Assembly (NCBI GenBank): GCA_024276655.1 | Contig: JAJRWU010000213.1 | Span: 1 to 51,597 of the forward strand | Source of the DNA: Planctomycetota bacterium | GTDB lineage: Bacteria > Planctomycetota > Planctomycetia > Pirellulales > Pirellulaceae | Direction of reading: 5' to 3' | DNA: 51,597 bases | In this document: positions 8,231-17,364 of the stretch, piece after piece | Numbering within the stretch: the first letter of the stretch is position 1 | Layout: each line of letters opens with the position of its first letter | The notes under the pieces: generated by a model | Databases searched by the model: none | What the model saw: only the letters and a program-made list of their open reading frames with translations | What the model was told of the DNA's origin: nothing | Translations under genes and position numbers: made by a program

Positions 8231-8285
8231 AGCCGGAGGCTTGCCAGCCATTAGCCGGCGGTCGAACGCAGCGAACAGCACCGGT
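8231..8285. repeat. Dispersed repeat, shared with 25821-26025
   Basis: Contains AGCCGGAGGCTTGCCAGC followed by CATTAGCCGGCGGTCGAACG and CAGCGAACA.CACCGG. The same blocks recur at 25820-25855 and, inverted, at 25993-26045. It appears to be one arm of a larger palindromic repeat. Confidence 0.7.
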
Positions 8286-8295
8286 AGGCCTTTAC

Positions 8296-8437
8296 GCGAG
8301 CGGCAGATGAAAATTCACCTAATACAAGCACGAAGCGCAAGCGAGTGAATCAGCAAACGGTCATTCCCGCATAGGCGGGAACCCGAAAAACTCTCGGACT
8401 CCCATTGCGTGCGGGTACATTTTTATCTGCCGCTCGC
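8296..8437. mobile_element. 142-bp inverted-repeat element (non-autonomous)
   Basis: Near-perfect 18-bp arms (GCGAGCGGCAGATGAAAA at 8296-8313 and its complement at 8420-8437) flank a non-coding core that includes the palindrome TTCCCGCATAGGCGGGAA. A second copy in opposite orientation lies at about 32334-32540, where it is broken by a 76-bp element. The two copies share long runs such as GAATCAGCAAACGGTCATTC. I infer a MITE-type element. Confidence 0.7.
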
Positions 8438-8573
8438 CTGAGCGTGTTTTCGTCTCGGTCGCACACTCCAACATCGGCGCTGGGCCACCCTCGCCAGAAA
8501 GGGCGAAAACCGCCACAATAGCGCCTCTCGCTAGGTTGTTTGTTAGGTTCCTCCCACAAAAATACGCCGTTTC

Positions 8574-11500
8574 ATGTTTAAGCCCGCGCCCAAGAATGTT
8601 CAGTTCCCTCAACTGGAAGAAGCTACGCTCGCTTTCTGGAAAGAAAACCAGATTTACGAGAAATCGCTCCAACAGCGTAGCGGCGCCCCCAGGTTCGTGT
8701 TTTACGAAGGACCGCCCACGGCCAACGGCATGCCGCACCCCGGCCACTGTTTGACGCGGGCCATTAAGGATCTTTTCCCGCGTTATCGCACCATGCGGGG
8801 CTATTATTGCGAACGCAAAGCCGGTTGGGATACGCACGGCCTCCCCGTCGAAGTGGAGGTCTGCAAGGAGATGGGCATCCATTCCAAGGAGGAGATTGAA
8901 GCCTTCGGCATCGAACCGTTTATCCACAAGTGCCAGGCCAGCGTCTGGCGGTACATGCAGGAGTGGGAGCGGCTGACCGACCGCCTCGGTTTTTGGATCC
9001 ATCTCGATGAGGCGTATGTCACGTACCACCAGAGCTACGTGGAGAGCGTTTGGTGGTCGCTGAAGAATTTTTTCGACCGCGGCTTGCTCTACAAGGGCCA
9101 CAAAATTGTCTGGTGGTGGGCGCAGGGCGGAACGGCGCTGAGCGCCGGCGAAGTCGGCCAGGGCTACCGGGAAGTGGCCGACCCCAGCGTTTTCGTTCGC
9201 TTTCCCTTGATCGACGAACCCGAAACCAGCCTGCTGGTCTGGACCACCACCCCCTGGACCTTGCCCAGTAATCAGTTCGCGGCGGTGCATCCTGAACTCA
9301 CGTACGCCAAGGTGTTGGACGCCGAATCGGGTGAACGATTTCTACTAGCCGAGGCATTGGTCGATTCCGTGGCGGCCAAGGCCAAGCGGGAGTGGCAAGT
9401 GGAATCAACCTGTAAAGGCGCCGAACTGCTGGGCCTGCGTTACACGCCGCCCTTTTCTTATTACCACGAAAAGCTAGGCGATAAAACCGGTGTTTTAGTC
9501 GCCGGCGGTGGTGAGCAACACGTCGCTTGGCGCGTGGTGGCGGCTGATTTTGTCACCACCGAGAGCGGCACGGGCGTGGTGCATCAGGCGCCGGCTTTTG
9601 GCGAAGTCGATTTCGACGTGCTCAAAGCGGAGCAAGCGCGTTTTGCAGCCGGGCAAGGCCCCGAACTGATTTGCGCCGTCGCTCCCGACGGAAAATTCAC
9701 CGCCGAAGCGCCCGGCTATGAAGGGCGGTGGGTGAAAGAGGCTGATCGGGATATCACCCGCGAATTACGCGAGCGCGGCGTGCTGTTCCATTTGGAGCAG
9801 TATCTGCACGAGTACCCATTCTGTTGGCGAGCGGAGGAAGATCCTCTCATTCAGTACCCGCGTGAAAGCTGGTTCATTCGCACCACGCAATTTCGCGAGC
9901 AAATGCTGGCCAACAACCAGAAAATCAACTGGCTGCCCGCACACATTAAAGACGGCCGCTTCGGCAACTTTTTGGAGGCGAATGTCGATTGGTCGCTCTC
10001 CCGCGAACGGTTCTGGGGCACGCCGCTGCCGATTTGGGTCTGTGAGAAAACGGGGCAAAAAGAGGCCATCGCCAATTATGCAGACCTGCTGGCCAAGCCG
10101 GGCGCCGCGGGAATGGATGTCTGGGAAAAAGCCAAGGCCGAGAAGCCGGAACTGCCCGACGACCTCAAAGTGCATAAGCCGTACATCGACGCCATCACGT
10201 ACGATTCGCCGTTTCAAAAAGGCGCCCGCATGCGCCGCGTGACGGAAGTCATCGACTGCTGGTACGATTCCGGCGCCATGCCGTTCGCGCAGTGGGGTTA
10301 TCCCCAACAGGGCCGCGAGGAATTCGCCGCCCAGTTCCCGGCCGACTTTATTAGCGAAGCGCTCGATCAAACACGCGGCTGGTTCTACAGCCAACTGGCC
10401 ATCAGCACGATGTTGTTTGGAGAAGATACAGCCTCCAACTCGAACGCCGCTCCCAATACAAACACGGCGGCCAACACAAACACAGCCGCCAATACAAACA
10501 CAGCGGCCGATACAAACACAGCGGCCGAAATCACCCCGCGTCCGTTCCCGCACCCATTCCGCAACTGCATCGTGCTGGGGCTGATGATGGGCGAAGACGG
10601 CAAGAAAATGTCGAAGAGCAAAGGCAATTACCGCCAGCCGCAGGAGATCTTTGACGTTTACGGCGCCGACGCCATGCGTTGGTTTTTCTTCGCCAACCAG
10701 GCGCCTTGGAGTTCGATCAATTACAGCGAAAAGGCGATCAAGGAAAGTATTCCGGAGTTTCTGCTGCGGCTTTGGAATGTGTACAGCTTCTTTGTCATTT
10801 ACGCCCAGATTGACGGTATCGAGCCTGAGAAAATGTTGGCTGGAGAGGTCGGTTCGCTCGACGCCGCCACACTGGCTCGCGCCGGTGGTTCGTATCGGCC
10901 GGTTAAAGAACGCGGCGAACTGGATCGCTGGGTGCTCAGCGAACTGCATCGCACGTGTCGAGAGGTCGTCGCTGGAATGGACGCCTACGATAACTACGCC
11001 GCCGCCACGTCGCTCACCAAATTCCTCGACGGCCTCAGCAATTGGTACGTGCGCCGCAGCCGAGACCGTTTCTGGGGCGGTGATAAAGCCTCGCCTGAAA
11101 AAACAGACGCCTACTGGACGCTCTACGAATGTTTGCTGACGCTCGCCAAACTGATCGCGCCGTTCACGCCGTTTTTGGCGGAAGAGTTATGGCGAAACCT
11201 GACCGACGTGTTCGGCCAGCGGGCGGCCCAGAGCGTGCATCTCTGCGACTTCCCTGAGGGCGATGTGGAGGTTGTCGATGAAACGCTGTCGTCGCGCATG
11301 GAACTGTTGCGGGAAATTACTTCGCTGGGCCGCAGCGCTAGGATGGACGCCAAACTCAAAGTGCGGCAGCCGCTGCAAAAAGTGGAAGTCATCTTGGCCG
11401 ACGATCAATCGCAAGCCTGGTTGGAATCGCACGACGCCCTGGTGCGCGACGAATTGAATGTGAAATCGGTGGAGTACACGACCGAAGCCGATCAATACAT

Positions 11501-12074
11501 TTCGTTCCAGGTGCAGCCGAATTTCAAACGGTTGGGGCCGCGGGTCGGCAAGTTGATTCCTGTTTTGAAAAAAACGCTGGCCGAAATCGATGGCGGAGCG
11601 CTGCTCCAACAGTTCAAGTCAGACGGTCAAGCCACGATTGCCTTAGGCGATCAAACCGTTGTGCTCGACGAACAAGATATTCAAGTTCGGCTGCAAGCCA
11701 AGCAAGGTTGGGCGGCGGCGCAAGGCGTTCGCTGCGTGGTCGTACTCTCCACCGAACTGACCGACGCCTTGATCGGCGAAGGTTGGGCGAACGACCTCAT
11801 CCGATTTATTCAGGAACGCCGCAAGGAGTTGGACTGCCAATACACCGACCGCATTCATGTGGGATTGAAAACCGATTCGGCCGAATTGCTGGCCGCCCTG
11901 GCTAACAACCAGGATCGCATCCAACAAGAAACGTTGGCCACGCAACTCCACGCAGACGCTTCGGCCGACGGTTGGAGTTCGAGCTTGAGCGCAACCGGCG
12001 GCGCGGCGGCCATTGAAATCGGCGGCCATGAACTGACGCTTCACGTTTGTGTTGCCGCATCGGGAAAGGAGTGA
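8574..12074 (+). CDS. ileS: Isoleucyl-tRNA synthetase (IleS2-like)
   Basis: 1166 aa. It charges tRNA-Ile with isoleucine in the cytoplasm. Class I signatures: HPGH at 55-58 (the HIGH motif, in [13 protein letters not shown]) and KMSKS at 678-682. The [15 protein letters not shown] segment and the editing domain are present, followed by an anticodon-binding region ([18 protein letters not shown]) and a long C-terminal domain. The [12 protein letters not shown] form and the length fit the IleS2/eukaryote-like branch, whose members are often mupirocin-tolerant; tolerance here is inference only. Residues 627-650 are four copies of (P/A)(N/D)TNTA inserted just before the strand leading to KMSKS. 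The purN start follows 6 bp after the stop codon, so the two are cotranscribed. Confidence 0.95.
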   Translation: MFKPAPKNVQFPQLEEATLAFWKENQIYEKSLQQRSGAPRFVFYEGPPTANGMPHPGHCLTRAIKDLFPRYRTMRGYYCERKAGWDTHGLPVEVEVCKEMGIHSKEEIEAFGIEPFIHKCQASVWRYMQEWERLTDRLGFWIHLDEAYVTYHQSYVESVWWSLKNFFDRGLLYKGHKIVWWWAQGGTALSAGEVGQGYREVADPSVFVRFPLIDEPETSLLVWTTTPWTLPSNQFAAVHPELTYAKVLDAESGERFLLAEALVDSVAAKAKREWQVESTCKGAELLGLRYTPPFSYYHEKLGDKTGVLVAGGGEQHVAWRVVAADFVTTESGTGVVHQAPAFGEVDFDVLKAEQARFAAGQGPELICAVAPDGKFTAEAPGYEGRWVKEADRDITRELRERGVLFHLEQYLHEYPFCWRAEEDPLIQYPRESWFIRTTQFREQMLANNQKINWLPAHIKDGRFGNFLEANVDWSLSRERFWGTPLPIWVCEKTGQKEAIANYADLLAKPGAAGMDVWEKAKAEKPELPDDLKVHKPYIDAITYDSPFQKGARMRRVTEVIDCWYDSGAMPFAQWGYPQQGREEFAAQFPADFISEALDQTRGWFYSQLAISTMLFGEDTASNSNAAPNTNTAANTNTAANTNTAADTNTAAEITPRPFPHPFRNCIVLGLMMGEDGKKMSKSKGNYRQPQEIFDVYGADAMRWFFFANQAPWSSINYSEKAIKESIPEFLLRLWNVYSFFVIYAQIDGIEPEKMLAGEVGSLDAATLARAGGSYRPVKERGELDRWVLSELHRTCREVVAGMDAYDNYAAATSLTKFLDGLSNWYVRRSRDRFWGGDKASPEKTDAYWTLYECLLTLAKLIAPFTPFLAEELWRNLTDVFGQRAAQSVHLCDFPEGDVEVVDETLSSRMELLREITSLGRSARMDAKLKVRQPLQKVEVILADDQSQAWLESHDALVRDELNVKSVEYTTEADQYISFQVQPNFKRLGPRVGKLIPVLKKTLAEIDGGALLQQFKSDGQATIALGDQTVVLDEQDIQVRLQAKQGWAAAQGVRCVVVLSTELTDALIGEGWANDLIRFIQERRKELDCQYTDRIHVGLKTDSAELLAALANNQDRIQQETLATQLHADASADGWSSSLSATGGAAAIEIGGHELTLHVCVAASGKE
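10452..10523 (+). repeat. 18-bp tandem repeat inside ileS (4 units)
   Basis: Four 18-bp units of the form (C/G)CCAAYACAAACACRGC encode (P/A)(N/D)TNTA, preceded by a related NSNAA stretch. Units differ at a few silent or conservative positions. The repeat keeps the frame and adds a flexible low-complexity loop to the catalytic domain. Confidence 0.9.
12064..12070 (+). promoter_or_regulatory. Strong Shine-Dalgarno site of purN
   Basis: AAAGGAG lies 9 bp before the ATG at 12080 and overlaps the last codons of ileS. It decides the purN start and indicates translational coupling. Most genes in the window lack such a clear site. Confidence 0.75.
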
Positions 12075-12079
12075 CGGCA

Positions 12080-12721
12080 ATGTCGGCAGACGGAACGCTT
12101 GATATCGCGGTGCTGATTTCCGGCGGCGGCACAACACTGAAAAATCTGTTGGACCGCATTCAAAATGGTTCGCTGCATGTGCGCGTGCGTTTGGTCCTAT
12201 CCAGCCGCGCCGATGCCGCGGGTTTACGCTATGCGGAACAGGCCGGTATTGAAACATTGGTCGTTCCTCGCGCGGCAACGCCAGACGCGGAATCGTATAG
12301 CGAAGCAATTTTCGCTCCCTGCCGGGAATGCGGCGTGGATGTCGTCGTGATGGGCGGCTTCCTCCAGCATGTACTCATTCCCCACGACTTCAACCACCGC
12401 GTGTTGAATATCCACCCATCGCTCATTCCGTCTTTCAGCGGCCAGGGATTTTACGGTGGGCGCGTGCATCGGGCGGTGTTGGAATACGGCGCCAAGGTCA
12501 GCGGGTGCACGGTCCATTTTGTCGACAACGAGTACGATCATGGTCCGATCATTCTGCAACGCGCGGTGAACGTGCAACCCGATGACACGCCAAAATCACT
12601 GGCTGCGACCATTTTTCGGCAAGAATGCGAAGCGTACCCCGAAGTGTTGAACCTGTTGGCCGCCGGCCGCATTCATATAGAGGGCCGCCGCGTGTATGTG
12701 GCGCCCGCCGCCGAACCATGA
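12080..12721 (+). CDS. purN: Phosphoribosylglycinamide formyltransferase (GART)
   Basis: 213 aa. It transfers a formyl group from 10-formyl-THF to GAR, the third step of purine synthesis. Catalytic residues by alignment: Asn110 and His112 (LNIHPSLIPSF) and Asp153 (VDNEYDHGPII); the phosphate-binding N-terminal loop is VLISGGGTTL at 11-20. The start at 12080 is set by AAAGGAG at 12064-12070; the upstream in-frame start lies inside ileS. The coupling with ileS is tight, but no other pur gene is nearby. Confidence 0.93.
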   Translation: MSADGTLDIAVLISGGGTTLKNLLDRIQNGSLHVRVRLVLSSRADAAGLRYAEQAGIETLVVPRAATPDAESYSEAIFAPCRECGVDVVVMGGFLQHVLIPHDFNHRVLNIHPSLIPSFSGQGFYGGRVHRAVLEYGAKVSGCTVHFVDNEYDHGPIILQRAVNVQPDDTPKSLAATIFRQECEAYPEVLNLLAAGRIHIEGRRVYVAPAAEP

Positions 12722-12793
12722 GCGGCGACAGCGGAAGGGTTGCAGGCAGCCACCTACCTTGTTGGACCGCGGAAAATGTTGACGCCGGGAAAA

Positions 12794-14134
12794 TCAGTTT
12801 CCCTGGCGCGTGGCGTGCGCCGTCGTGGCGAAATGCTTGTCGGCAAAACGGAGGTAGGCCTCCCAATCGAAACGCGTCACATCGTGTTTGCCGGATCGAA
12901 TATGATAGCCGATCGTGTCGGCCACGGGGTGATCTACTTTTGGCATCGTACTCGTCGGCAAACCACCCGCCTTGAGCAACCGATAAACCGGCGAAGCACC
13001 CAGCGCTGAAAGAAACTCACCGCGAGGATCGGCCCATTGGTCGGCGGCGGCGCTGGCCACATACACCGGACGCGGCGCCATCAGCGCGATCAGCATGTGT
13101 TGGTCGACCGGCAGGGCGTCTTCGTTGTCGTTGTATTTGTTGAAGTTGTCGCAGAACCAGTGCGGGAACGACGTATTGATTCTCTTGACCGTTTCGCCGA
13201 ACCGCCGCCGACTCAAAGCCGCCCCGCCGCAACCGGAATCGTTGGAAATCACGATGGCGAAACGCGTATCGGTCGCACCGGCCCACAGCGACGTTTTCCC
13301 CAACCGGGAATGCCCCAGTACGGCCACGCGTTTTTCATCAATGGCGGAGTCGGTCTCGAAATAGTCCATCGCGCGGCTCAGCCCCCAAGCCCAGGCCGCG
13401 ATCGAACCCCACTGACCGACGCGAGGTTTTGTCTGTCCTTTTTCATAGAACAACGGCTGCACGCCGTTCTGGAAGCCGTCGTCAAAATCAGGATCGATAT
13501 CGCCGTAGTAAATCGTGGCCAAGCCGTAGCCGCGAGACAGAATCAACTCGATCGGCCAGCGCGAAGCACTGGCGCCGCGCGACGCCTCCGTGGCGTGGTT
13601 TTTCACGATTCCTTTTTTTGCGTTGGAGCGCATCCAACTTTGCGAAAGCATCACTTCGGGATCGTTCACGACCGAATGATTGCCGCTGAAATTGAGCCCC
13701 ACGAACAGCGGCGTTTTCTTGTGATGGTTCTTCGGCAGGTAAATCAGGATGTCCATCTTGGGGCCGTCTTCCCGGCCATTGAACAACACGCGAACTTCCT
13801 TGCGAACGGCTTCGCCGCCGAAGGCGTCGTCGCGCAACGATTTCTCCACGAACCGCATGCTGCTGAGAGCCCCCGGCGATTCTCCGTACACGTGCTCCTC
13901 GAAGAGCGCCAGAATTTCCGGCCGGCGAATGTTTTCCCAGGCGGCTTTATCCTCCACTGGTTGGCCATTATTGAAGACCAGGGGATCGGGCAACGTGTAC
14001 GCGGGAACCTTGCTTTCATCGTAGTTGTACCCCGCCGGTTGCGCCGCGGCGTGAGGCAAGAAGGGGCTGCACAACAATGGTCCGCAATTTAGCATCGCCC
14101 AAACGGCGCAGGCGGCAAACAAGGGAAGACGCAT
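12794..14134 (-). CDS. Glucuronoyl esterase-like secreted hydrolase (CE15-like)
   Basis: 446 aa with an N-terminal signal peptide (about 1-31, ending in HAAAQ). It is an alpha/beta hydrolase with the CE15 nucleophile motif GHSRLGK (Ser276), the conserved [15 protein letters not shown] block at 296-310, [25 protein letters not shown] at 347-362 and the catalytic-His region [11 protein letters not shown] (His417). CE15 enzymes cut ester links between glucuronoxylan and lignin; planctomycetes carry several related copies, so the exact substrate is open. It follows tatD on the same strand after an 88-bp gap and may be the last gene of that run, converging on purN. Confidence 0.85.
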   Translation of the reverse strand: MRLPLFAACAVWAMLNCGPLLCSPFLPHAAAQPAGYNYDESKVPAYTLPDPLVFNNGQPVEDKAAWENIRRPEILALFEEHVYGESPGALSSMRFVEKSLRDDAFGGEAVRKEVRVLFNGREDGPKMDILIYLPKNHHKKTPLFVGLNFSGNHSVVNDPEVMLSQSWMRSNAKKGIVKNHATEASRGASASRWPIELILSRGYGLATIYYGDIDPDFDDGFQNGVQPLFYEKGQTKPRVGQWGSIAAWAWGLSRAMDYFETDSAIDEKRVAVLGHSRLGKTSLWAGATDTRFAIVISNDSGCGGAALSRRRFGETVKRINTSFPHWFCDNFNKYNDNEDALPVDQHMLIALMAPRPVYVASAAADQWADPRGEFLSALGASPVYRLLKAGGLPTSTMPKVDHPVADTIGYHIRSGKHDVTRFDWEAYLRFADKHFATTAHATRQGN

Positions 14135-14222
14135 GGCAAAATTCTCTAGAAGGCGTGGTGAGTTACGCCCCTCATCATACCAACCCCGCTCGGCGCCAGG
14201 GCGCGATAAAAAGGCGCTGGCT

Positions 14223-15008
14223 TCAATTCTCTAGCGGCGCCAAAAAGAGACGGCGTGCGTTTTGCGTGGTTTGGAGCGCCAGAGCCGAGAGTTCGATGTT
14301 CCGAACCTCCGCCAAACAGGCCGCGGTATGCACCACACGCGCCGGTTCGTTGGGGCGTTTTCCCCGCAGTGGATGTGGCGAAAGGTAAGGGCTATCGGTT
14401 TCGATCAGCAACCGATCTTGAGGAATGGCGGCGGCGGTTTCGCGGAGGGCGTCCGACTTTTTGAAGGTGACCATTCCGGCAAAGCTGATAGACAGCCCCA
14501 ATTCCAAACACTCTTGGGCAAGAGCGGCATCGCCGGTGAAGGAATGCATCACGCCACGTAGCGGGCCGCGCCGACGGGCCTCCTCCAACATCGCCACGAT
14601 TTCCCGTTCGCAATCTCGCATGTGAACAATAAACGGCTTGCCGCACTGTTGGGAAAGGCGAATGTGGCGATCAAAGAAATCTTGCTGGAGACTGAGCGGC
14701 GCGTAATCCCAATGAAGGTCGAGGCCGGTTTCTCCCAAAGCCACGACCTTCGCATGCTCGCTGAGAGAAACGATTTTCGACCAATCGTCGGCGGCGGCGT
14801 CGGCCGAAGAGTTGGGATGGATCCCCACGGCGGCGAACACGCCCGAGAATTCCTCTGCAATAGCCAGACAAGCCAGACTCGAATCGTGCGACGTTCCCAC
14901 GGCGATCATCTGCTCGACGCCAGCCTGCCGCGCACGCGATATCACCTCCGCCGGACCGCCAGTGAATTGCTCATCGTTCAGATGCGCATGCGTATCGAAA
15001 AATGTCAT
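14223..15008 (-). CDS. TatD family metal-dependent hydrolase (putative DNase)
   Basis: 261 aa from the ATG at 15008. Metal-site motifs of the TatD amidohydrolase-like barrel: FDTHAHL near residue 5, [38 protein letters not shown] and [19 protein letters not shown]-type ending (ETDSPYL then RGKRPNEP). Family members have 3'-5' exonuclease or repair-related nuclease activity. A TTG at 15032 would add eight residues and overlap the upstream gene; I prefer 15008 because the family begins with this motif. It sits 20 bp after the small helical protein gene, downstream of nuoN. Confidence 0.9.
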   Translation of the reverse strand: MTFFDTHAHLNDEQFTGGPAEVISRARQAGVEQMIAVGTSHDSSLACLAIAEEFSGVFAAVGIHPNSSADAAADDWSKIVSLSEHAKVVALGETGLDLHWDYAPLSLQQDFFDRHIRLSQQCGKPFIVHMRDCEREIVAMLEEARRRGPLRGVMHSFTGDAALAQECLELGLSISFAGMVTFKKSDALRETAAAIPQDRLLIETDSPYLSPHPLRGKRPNEPARVVHTAACLAEVRNIELSALALQTTQNARRLFLAPLEN

Positions 15009-15028
15009 TGTATTCGGCGGAGAAAGGC

Positions 15029-15472
15029 TCAATCCGCTGCGTGCGCCGGTTGGAGAAGCTCGCGCAGCGATTCAAGATGCCCCTTGGCCTGCCCCAGAAT
15101 TTCCTCCACAACCGCCTGCTCCAGCGGGTGGCCTTCCAGTTCGGCCGCGCACTCCTGGATTTGCTCCACGAGCGTCACTTGGCGGGTGGCCAATTCGCCC
15201 ACGAGAAAGGACAGCGAAAGATCGTGGTAGCTAGCGAATCGGAGGGGGAAATGCCCGTGCATCAGTTCGCCGTCTCGGTTGAGAATCATTGTACCCAGAC
15301 GACCGACCGTATCGCGATGAGAAGCGGCCAGCAAACGCAATTCGCTCAGAGTTTCCTCCGACACGCCAGCCCCGGGCGCCCAGGGTTTGGCGTCCGCCAG
15401 ATAGATCGCCAGCGAGCGATTGTGGAGCGCCGAAAGGCGATTCAAAACGTCAATGACCGATGCGGAATTCAT
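15029..15472 (-). CDS. Small helical protein of unknown function
   Basis: 147 aa, soluble, with no signal peptide. The sequence is almost all amphipathic helix, with a pattern suggesting a four-helix bundle (VIDVLNRLSALHNRSLAIYL, LRLLAASHRDTVGRLGTMI, YHDLSLSFLVGELATRQVTLVEQIQE, ILGQAKGHLESL). It has several His and Glu residues in helices, so a ferritin-like fold is possible, but no ferritin EXXH motif pair is evident. It begins 55 bp after nuoN and is followed by tatD, so it is probably in the same transcript. I do not recognise a named family. Confidence 0.7.
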   Translation of the reverse strand: MNSASVIDVLNRLSALHNRSLAIYLADAKPWAPGAGVSEETLSELRLLAASHRDTVGRLGTMILNRDGELMHGHFPLRFASYHDLSLSFLVGELATRQVTLVEQIQECAAELEGHPLEQAVVEEILGQAKGHLESLRELLQPAHAAD

Positions 15473-15527
15473 AAGCGAAGCTTATACCTCAAGCGATAGT
15501 TTCAAACCATGCCGAGCCGGGCGTACT

Positions 15528-17342
15528 TCAAGTGAGCAGATGTCGAGCTGCTTCCAACGCCAAGTTACTGAGTCCGTTCCAGAACACGCCGAGCGCCAAA
15601 AGAGGTAGCGACAACGCGGCCACGAACCCACCCTGCAAGGATAACATCGAAAACTCGAACGGCGGACGCTCTTCCGGCTCTGGGTCGATGGTCATGACCT
15701 TGATCACGCGCAAGTAGTAGAACAAGCTCAAGGCGGCGTTCAAACCGCCCACGATCAGCAGGAGCAACAAATAGTTGGCGGCGGCGCCGGCCTCCAAGGT
15801 GGTTGCGTAGCCGTCGGCCAAGGCGGCGAAAATGGCGAACTTACCCACGAAACCGGCCAGCGGCGGCAAGCCGACCAAACTAAAGAGTATCACGCTAAAA
15901 CAAATGGCCAAGCCGGGGCAGCGACGAATCAGGCCGGCATAGTCCTTGATTTCCTCGCTCCGCATGGCGTTCCGCATAAAGGCGATCACGGCGAAGGCGC
16001 CGAGATTCATCAGCAGATAAATCCCCACGTAAATCAACAAGGCGGCCACCGCCTTTTCCGCGCCCTGGGGATCGATCGTGCTTAAGGCCAGCACGGCGGG
16101 AACGGCCATCATCATGTAACCCGCATGAGCGATCGTGGAATAGGCGAACAGCCGCTTCATATTCGTTTGGCCGTAGGCGGCTAGGTTTCCAAACGTGCAA
16201 GTGATAATGGCCAGGAAGGCGATCAACTTGGCCATCATATTTCGAGCCGGCGCAAGTGCAGCGTTTATGGCGGCGCGGTCTGTTTCAGAGACGGCGGGGC
16301 CGTGCCCCTGTTCCGCCTGATGAGGTTCCGCGTTTTCGGCGACATCGGCCACGAAGAAAGTTCCGCTCGCGCTTTTCAAAATATCATCGATTGGACCGCC
16401 GCTGTTCATGGCGACTGCGGACGTTTCGTGAGCGGCCAAGCTTTCGGGCGTGGCGGCGGGCGCGGGCAGATACCCGAAGCCGATGGCCACCCGCAACAGC
16501 AGTGCAAGCGCACCCGCCTTGGAGGCGACGCTCAAAAACGCGCCAATTTCCGCCGGGGCGCCGGCGAAAACATCGGGGCACCAAAAATGGAAGGGAACGG
16601 CGGAAAGCTTGAAGGCCAGCCCCACCAGAATCAGCAAGGCCGCCAGGGAGAGCACCGTCGTTTCCTGGCCGCTCATTGCCGGCAGACGCTCCGCCAAACT
16701 GGCGGCAACCGTGGGCAGATGCGCGCTGTTGGTCAAACCGCAAAGCAGGCTGATGCCATAGAGCATGATGCCGGCGGCGCCCGCCCCGTAAACCGCATAT
16801 TTCAACGCGGCTTCACTGCCGACCTTGCGGCCTTTCAGCGTGGCGGCAAGTGCGTAGGAAGGCACGCTGGCCATTTCCACCGACAAAAACACCATGAGCA
16901 AATGATTCGCCGAAGCCATCAAACACATGCCCAGCGTGGCGCCCAGAACCAAAACGTAGGTGTCTTGCCCGTCTTTATGATTGGGAATGCCCGACAATCG
17001 CGTGAAGAGCGTGAACAAAATCAGGAACAGCATCAGAAAACTGCGAATAAACACCGAGAGCCCGTCGTAAATGAGCATACCGGTGAAAATTTCGACGCGT
17101 TGTGCGTCGCCATCGAGCGCCAGCCAAAAGGCGAGCGACGAACCAGCCAGCATGATGCCGAACGGACTGGTAAAACGCTCGGCGGTTTTTGACAAACGAA
17201 CCAGCAGCAGCAAGACGATCGTTACGCAGAGCACCAACTCCGGCCGAAAAAACCAAAGACTGGAATTCTCCGCGATGTCGAACACGCCGCCGACGCCCTT
17301 GGTGTCGGTCAGCAGTTGGGTAATGGCTTCGTTGAGGTTCAC
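15528..17342 (-). CDS. nuoN: NADH-quinone oxidoreductase subunit N
   Basis: 604 aa, membrane antiporter-like subunit of complex I. Family landmarks: FLSVEMASVPSYAL (Glu156), the lysine-bearing GLAFKLSAVPFHFW (Lys245), and MKRLFAYSTIAHAGYMM. About 14 helices are predicted by eye. Residues about 294-366 are a hydrophilic Ala/Glu/His-rich insert not found in E. coli NuoN (485 aa), and the N-terminus also has an extra polar stretch. The start is a GTG at 17342, 22 bp after the nuoM stop; a longer in-frame start would overlap nuoM by 65 bp. It is the last nuo gene of the cluster. Confidence 0.92.
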   Translation of the reverse strand: MNLNEAITQLLTDTKGVGGVFDIAENSSLWFFRPELVLCVTIVLLLLVRLSKTAERFTSPFGIMLAGSSLAFWLALDGDAQRVEIFTGMLIYDGLSVFIRSFLMLFLILFTLFTRLSGIPNHKDGQDTYVLVLGATLGMCLMASANHLLMVFLSVEMASVPSYALAATLKGRKVGSEAALKYAVYGAGAAGIMLYGISLLCGLTNSAHLPTVAASLAERLPAMSGQETTVLSLAALLILVGLAFKLSAVPFHFWCPDVFAGAPAEIGAFLSVASKAGALALLLRVAIGFGYLPAPAATPESLAAHETSAVAMNSGGPIDDILKSASGTFFVADVAENAEPHQAEQGHGPAVSETDRAAINAALAPARNMMAKLIAFLAIITCTFGNLAAYGQTNMKRLFAYSTIAHAGYMMMAVPAVLALSTIDPQGAEKAVAALLIYVGIYLLMNLGAFAVIAFMRNAMRSEEIKDYAGLIRRCPGLAICFSVILFSLVGLPPLAGFVGKFAIFAALADGYATTLEAGAAANYLLLLLIVGGLNAALSLFYYLRVIKVMTIDPEPEERPPFEFSMLSLQGGFVAALSLPLLALGVFWNGLSNLALEAARHLLT

Positions 17343-17364
17343 GGTGTTTTCTTTCTCTCGCCTC

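Larger units (their letters stand above)
8181..8573. other. Intergenic region filled by dispersed repeats
   Basis: This 393-bp gap between tdh and ileS holds a half copy of a dispersed repeat (8231-8285) and a 142-bp inverted-repeat element (8296-8437). No gene is supported. The last 130 bp must carry the ileS promoter, which I cannot define. Confidence 0.6.

Noticed and set aside
10441-10530. Frame-breaking or chimeric insertion in ileS
   Set aside because: The repeat is in frame, and conserved motifs continue on both sides.
9765-10949. 394-codon open frame opposite ileS
   Set aside because: Antisense shadow; it contains the reversed tandem repeat and no family motif.
14190-14222. Terminator between tatD and the esterase gene
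   Set aside because: The hairpin has a bulge and the T-run lies in its loop, so it is not a convincing terminator.
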